From Treponema_B putidum (lineage in GTDB: Bacteria > Spirochaetota > Spirochaetia > Treponematales > Treponemataceae), in the NCBI RefSeq assembly GCF_007830595.1, contig NZ_VLLD01000004.1: DNA of 64,000 nt; one strand, given 5' to 3'. The position numbers and the translations under genes are program-made. A model generated the notes under the pieces. That model worked only from the letters and a program-made list of their open reading frames with translations. It was not told the DNA's origin and ran no database searches. The number at the start of each line of letters is the position of its first letter. Within the stretch, counting starts at the first letter, position 1. Below are positions 60,401 through 64,000 of the stretch, one piece after another.

Positions 60401-61978
60401 ATGATAAGTAACCTTGTTGACCTCCGAATCGAGAGAATTCATTGTATAAGTTCTCCGGCCGAAATGCTAAAAAAAATACCTGCGACCGATTATCTTTATT
60501 CTTTTATAGCCGAAGCCCGCAAAACAATCAGCGATATAATAAACGGAAGGGATAAGCGTTTTTTACTCATAGCCGGCCCCTGCTCGATTCACGACACGGA
60601 GGCAGCCGAGGATTATGCTATGCGCCTATTAGAGCTAAAAAAGAAATGCTCCGATTCTTTCTATATTATAATGCGCACCTACTTTGAAAAACCCAGAACC
60701 GTTTTAGGCTGGAGGGGTCTTATCGTGGAGCCTGAACTTGACGGTTTTATCAATATTGAAGGGGGAATTCAAAAGGCCAGAAAATTTTTGATTAAACTTG
60801 CCGAAATGGGTATTCCTGCCGCCTCCGAAACGGTAGACCCTATGATTCCCCAATACATTGCCGACCTCGTAAGCTGGGCTTCGATAGGTGCCCGCTCGGC
60901 CGAAAGTCAAATCCACAGAGAAATAGCTTCAGGGCTTTCAATGCCGGTCGGCTTTAAAAATACCACCTACGGAGACATAACGGCAGCAGTCAACGGAGTA
61001 ATCGTTTCCCGCCTGCCCCATGCCTTTGTAGGCATTGCCCGGAACGGACTTTCGGCAATAATCCACACAACGGGAAATCCCGACACTCACTTGGTTTTAA
61101 GGGGAGGAATTTCAAAACCCAATTACAATAGAGAAGAAGTTGTAAAAGCCGCATCTCTTATGAAAGAAAAAATGCTTGAACCGAGCATAATAATAGACTG
61201 TTCCCACGGAAATTCGGGAAAAGACCCGAAAAAACAGATAGGCATCTTTGAAGAAAGTTTAAAACTCCGCTTCGATAAAAATGAGCCTCTTGACTATATC
61301 AGGGGCTGCATGATTGAAAGCTTTATCCAAGAAGGAAAAACATCGATCGAAAAAGCAAGGGAAAGCACCGAATACGGTAAATCCATAACCGATCCCTGTT
61401 TGGGCTGGGAAGAAACTAAAACCGAAATACTCCGTATTTATCAAGAATACCGAAATTGTTTTACAGACACAAACATCTTTACCTCTAATAAGGACAAAAT
61501 GAATATCGAAATATACACCGATGGAGCCTGCTCCAACAACCCCGGCCCCGGAGGCTGGGCTTACATAATAGTAAACAAGGATTCAAAAGAAGAAATATGC
61601 AGAGAAAATGGAGGCGAAAGCTCTACCACCAATAACCGCATGGAACTCATGGCTGTTATAAGGGCATTAAAAAAGATAAAAGAGAAAGCATTCTTAGCAG
61701 GCAAATCCTGCGAAACCTTGAACTATGAAAGCATTTCAGTACATACCGATTCCCAATACGTACAGCAGGGTATAAGCTCGTGGATATTTAACTGGAAAAA
61801 AAATAATTGGAAGACGGCCTCAAAACAGCCCGTAAAAAACCAAGACCTTTGGCAAGAGCTGGATGCCCTTTCATCCCTGATTAAGCCGAGCTGGATTTGG
61901 GTAAGAGGCCACGCAGGAAATCCCTTAAACGAAGCCTGCGACCGGCTTGCGGTCGAGGCCTGCCAAAAAGTAAAGTAG
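60401..61978 (+). CDS. DAHP synthase fused in frame to ribonuclease HI
   Basis: A 525-residue fusion. Residues 1-355 are a class I DAHP synthase (AGPCSIHD, MRTYFEKPRTVLGW, IGARSAESQIHRE, IDCSHGNSGKD), the first step of aromatic amino-acid synthesis. After an 11-residue linker residues 367-525 are a complete RNase HI with all four acidic residues (IYTDGACSNNPGPGGW, NNRMELMA, HTDSQYVQQG, NEACDRLA). The frame is continuous. AGGA five bases before an internal ATG at 61499 allows separate synthesis of the RNase H. The preceding stop is 2 bases upstream, so it is coupled to thiI. Confidence 0.92.
   Translation: MISNLVDLRIERIHCISSPAEMLKKIPATDYLYSFIAEARKTISDIINGRDKRFLLIAGPCSIHDTEAAEDYAMRLLELKKKCSDSFYIIMRTYFEKPRTVLGWRGLIVEPELDGFINIEGGIQKARKFLIKLAEMGIPAASETVDPMIPQYIADLVSWASIGARSAESQIHREIASGLSMPVGFKNTTYGDITAAVNGVIVSRLPHAFVGIARNGLSAIIHTTGNPDTHLVLRGGISKPNYNREEVVKAASLMKEKMLEPSIIIDCSHGNSGKDPKKQIGIFEESLKLRFDKNEPLDYIRGCMIESFIQEGKTSIEKARESTEYGKSITDPCLGWEETKTEILRIYQEYRNCFTDTNIFTSNKDKMNIEIYTDGACSNNPGPGGWAYIIVNKDSKEEICRENGGESSTTNNRMELMAVIRALKKIKEKAFLAGKSCETLNYESISVHTDSQYVQQGISSWIFNWKKNNWKTASKQPVKNQDLWQELDALSSLIKPSWIWVRGHAGNPLNEACDRLAVEACQKVK
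61491..61501 (+). promoter_or_regulatory. Internal ribosome site and ATG of the RNase HI half
   Basis: AGGA at 61491, then ATG at 61499, in frame 366 codons into the fusion gene. TAATAA lies just before it, out of frame by one base. Confidence 0.6.
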
Positions 61979-61992
61979 TGCCCGGCCGGCAG

Positions 61993-62223
61993 CTAAATCC
62001 CGGCTTCGTCCAAAAGTTTTTTTAAGGCCGTAAGCTCATCCCTTGTAAGGGTAATACCCTTCCCCATTTTTTGGTGATCGGGTGACCAAGGCCTTATATC
62101 GAATTTAGGGTCCCGGCCGTTCCATGATACCTCGTTGAGTTCGGTCTTCCAACCGCCCTTCCCCTCGGAGATAGTTCCATAGCTTTTTGTAATCTCAAAT
62201 TTAAATTCGTCCTGATTATTCAT
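61993..62223 (-). CDS. YdbC/PC4-family DNA-binding protein
   Basis: A 76-residue protein of the YdbC/PC4-like family (FKFEITKSYGTISEGKGGWK, VSWNGRDPKFDIRPWSPDHQ), whose members bind single-stranded DNA. The start at 62223 is set by AAGGAGG seven bases upstream; it overlaps the end of the phosphatidyltransferase gene by eight bases. Role in transcription or repair unknown. Confidence 0.88.
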   Translation of the reverse strand: MNNQDEFKFEITKSYGTISEGKGGWKTELNEVSWNGRDPKFDIRPWSPDHQKMGKGITLTRDELTALKKLLDEAGI

Positions 62224-62809
62224 CGGCAATCCTCCTTGTCTTTAAATATGAAGTAATATAATCGGTAAATGAAGCGAGCGATAAGATAACCGCTGCAAAA
62301 TAAAGAAGCCAATTAAAATAAAGAATATATCGGGTAAAAGCCGGAGGTAAAAATGTGTAGATCCGTTCAAGTTTTAAAAACATTGAAACACTTGCTGCTA
62401 TAATGTAAAGAACGGTCTTTGTTTTTCCGCCCATCTTGGCTCCTATCGTTATGCCTTCTCCGCGGGCCTTCATCCTCAAAAACATGATACCGAATTCGCG
62501 GTAAACTATAATTAAAAAGAAGGGAGCAAACAAAAAGCCGTCCATTAAAAAACAAAATAAAACGGTTACATTTGCAACCACATCCGCAAAGGGATCAAAT
62601 ATTTTTCCGAACTCATCCACCTGATTATGCAGCCTTGCATAATAGCCGTCCAAAAAATCGGTAAATTCCATAAAGATAAAAATCGGGATTATAATGAGGA
62701 TAGTAATTTTAGGGCTTATAAAAGGAATCCAATCCGGCAGAAAATATAAAACATAGATTATGGGAGCCAGCACCAGCCTCGATGATGTAAAAATATTAGA
62801 CAGCTTCAT
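62216..62809 (-). CDS. pgsA: CDP-diacylglycerol-glycerol-3-phosphate phosphatidyltransferase
   Basis: A 197-residue membrane enzyme with the CDP-alcohol phosphotransferase signature DGYYARLHNQVDEFGKIFDP (D-G-x2-A-R-x8-G-x3-D, then another Asp) and about five helices. It makes phosphatidylglycerol phosphate. The gene name follows the usual family member; a different polar head group cannot be excluded. Only a weak AGGG precedes the start; the promoter ends seven bases before the ATG. Confidence 0.87.
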   Translation of the reverse strand: MKLSNIFTSSRLVLAPIIYVLYFLPDWIPFISPKITILIIIPIFIFMEFTDFLDGYYARLHNQVDEFGKIFDPFADVVANVTVLFCFLMDGFLFAPFFLIIVYREFGIMFLRMKARGEGITIGAKMGGKTKTVLYIIAASVSMFLKLERIYTFLPPAFTRYILYFNWLLYFAAVILSLASFTDYITSYLKTRRIADE

Positions 62810-62816
62810 ACCCTAT

Positions 62817-62845
62817 ATGATGTAGCTTTAATCTCTTTTTGTCAA
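62817..62845 (-). promoter_or_regulatory. Promoter of pgsA, near-leaderless
   Basis: On the minus strand TTGACA (plus 62840-62845), 17 bases, CATCAT (plus 62817-62822; four of six consensus bases); ATG begins seven bases after it. Confidence 0.5.
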
Positions 62846-62913
62846 TAGGTAATTTCCGTATTGTATGTAGCAACTGCCTGTGCAATTATCCTATACACTT
62901 TTTTTTATAAATA

Positions 62914-62922
62914 TGATATACT
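62914..62922 (+). promoter_or_regulatory. Extended -10 promoter of the NhaC gene
   Basis: TG then TATACT at 62917-62922, 33 bases before the ATG at 62955. The -35 region is poor; AAGGAG lies before the ATG. Confidence 0.4.
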
Positions 62923-62954
62923 AGCATCCCTATTTCACATAAAAGGAGACTTTA

Positions 62955-64000
62955 TGCGCGCTTTTTTTAAGCTCTCTCCGGTCTTATTGCTTGCAGGTTT
63001 GATGATGATTTCAAACATAGAATCTTTTTCAACTGCTTTAGGATTTAAGCTGGACATTTTAATCATAGCCCCCATAGCCGTAATCTACGCTTCCATAGTC
63101 GCTATGATAACCGAAAAATTCAAATTCAATGATATTTTAAACTCTGCCATAGACAATGTTAAGGAAATGCAGTTGGTGTTTTTTATCCTTATGTTTGCCT
63201 ATGCTATGGCTGATGCCTTTATGTCCACAGGAGTCGGAGCTTCCATTATTACCTTAAGCCTACATATAGGAATTTCCGCCAGAACTGTAGCCCTTGTTGC
63301 TTTTTTGGTTTCCTCAGTATTGTCGGTTGCAACCGGAACCTCATGGGGAACCTTTGCAGCATGTGCTCCCATTTTCTTGTGGATGACCCACATTTTAAAC
63401 GGAAACATGGTTTTAAGCATTGCAGCAATTGCAGGCGGCTCATGTTTCGGCGATAATCTAGGGCTTATTTCAGACACAACAGTCGTAAGCTCAGGCATTC
63501 ATAGGGTTGAAGTTACCCACCGTATGAAAAATCAAGGGCTTTGGTCGCTTATGTGTTTGATTCTGTCAGGAGTTTTATTTTTAATTGCCGGCTTAAGCCT
63601 TCCCGGTGATGCTGTAAGCCCTCAAAAGGCCATAGAGGCTATTCCGCAGGATGTTTGGGCAAAATTAGCCGAAGAAAAGCCTGTTGCAGTAGACCTCCTC
63701 TATCAAGTACAAAACGGAGTCCCCATTTACATGGTAATTCCGCTCATTTTGGTTATAGGAATTGCTTTAATGGGCTACTCTACCCTTCTTTGCCTTGGCG
63801 CAGGTATCGTTTCATGCTTTATCTTAGGCCGCTTTGCAGGAACGGTTTCGGGTCTTCTTGCCTTTTTTGACATAGTGTATAACGGCTTTGTAGGGGCAGG
63901 TTCATGGGTTATCATAATGATGATGTGGGTAGCGGCCTTCGGCGGAATTATGTCGAAGATGGATGCCTTTAGACCTCTGTCAAACCTTGCCGTAAAACTT
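62955..64000 (+). CDS. NhaC-type Na+/H+ antiporter, cut by window edge
   Basis: Open from ATG 62955 to the right edge, 348 codons visible. At least eight membrane helices with the NhaC signatures SVLSVATGTSWGTFAACAPI and IAGGSCFGDNLGLISDTTVV. It exchanges Na+ (or an organic acid such as malate/lactate in related NhaC proteins) for H+. AAGGAG is the ribosome site. The end of the protein lies outside the window; families average about 430-470 residues. Confidence 0.9.

Noticed and set aside
1..64000. CRISPR array or cas genes
   Set aside because: No regularly spaced 25-40-base repeats were seen and no cas-type protein is among the readable frames; the only tandem repeats are the 15-base units at 20036 and the 18-base pair at 4624.

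Overview
The window looks like chromosome of a low-GC host-associated spirochaete, most likely an oral Treponema (T. denticola or a close relative). I infer this from the gene content (PUR-domain BpuR-like protein, GroES separated from GroEL beside a sigma-70 gene, CHASE2 adenylate cyclase, many spirochaetal lipoproteins with relaxed lipoboxes, Rpn-type nucleases, multiple toxin-antitoxin modules) and from base composition; I could not search a database. Both ends cut a gene: an acyl-CoA synthetase at the left and a NhaC-type antiporter at the right.

Layout. 1-10.5 kb: acyl-CoA synthetase, NlpC/P60 lipoprotein, two lipoproteins (one TraB/GumN), an rRNA-type methyltransferase, an alternative sigma-70 factor divergent from groES (both with structured mRNA leaders), then a minus-strand series of acetate kinase, a trypsin-like protease with a barrel-like tail, a lipoprotein and a secreted protein. 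10.6-15.8 kb: CHASE2 adenylate cyclase, MATE exporter, YitT protein. 15.8-20.2 kb: a restriction-modification patch with mosaic base composition, followed by gene debris, a 2'-5' RNA ligase-like protein and tRNA-Leu(CAG) with a consensus promoter. 20.2-30.9 kb: MgtC, phosphoglucomutase, BpuR-like protein, two membrane proteins, a recR 3' fragment, a broken Rpn nuclease, a CPA2-type antiporter, an OYE-family oxidoreductase. 30.9-34.3 kb: recA, scpA, scpB and a pseudouridine synthase (genome maintenance cluster). 34.4-39 kb: two MacB-like ABC genes (the second missing its last helix) and a vapBC module whose toxin is frameshifted, overlapping cobT. 40.1-43.4 kb: the classical rpsP-khpA-rimM-trmD-rplS operon. 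43.4-50.9 kb: a PIN toxin-antitoxin pair, a lysine-rich protein, a large lipoprotein and a CydDC-like ABC pair. 51-53.9 kb: an intact Rpn nuclease, a ZnuCB-like metal ABC transporter and a truncated MazEF-type module. 53.8-59.1 kb: a beta-barrel / 1152-residue multidomain lipoprotein / secreted protein set. 59.1-64 kb: thiI, a DAHP synthase-RNase HI fusion, a YdbC/PC4 protein, a phosphatidyltransferase, and the NhaC antiporter.

The strongest candidates for something undescribed are (1) the barrel-lipoprotein-secreted protein locus, in which the giant lipoprotein and the small secreted protein share a roughly 135-residue module and are separated by an internal terminator; (2) the protease that ends in membrane-barrel-like strands, with two translationally coupled partners; (3) the in-frame DAHP synthase-RNase HI fusion with an internal start; and (4) a recurring promoter arrangement that puts the ATG at or next to the predicted transcription start in at least seven genes lacking a Shine-Dalgarno sequence. 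Three toxin-antitoxin loci are present, two with visibly broken toxins.
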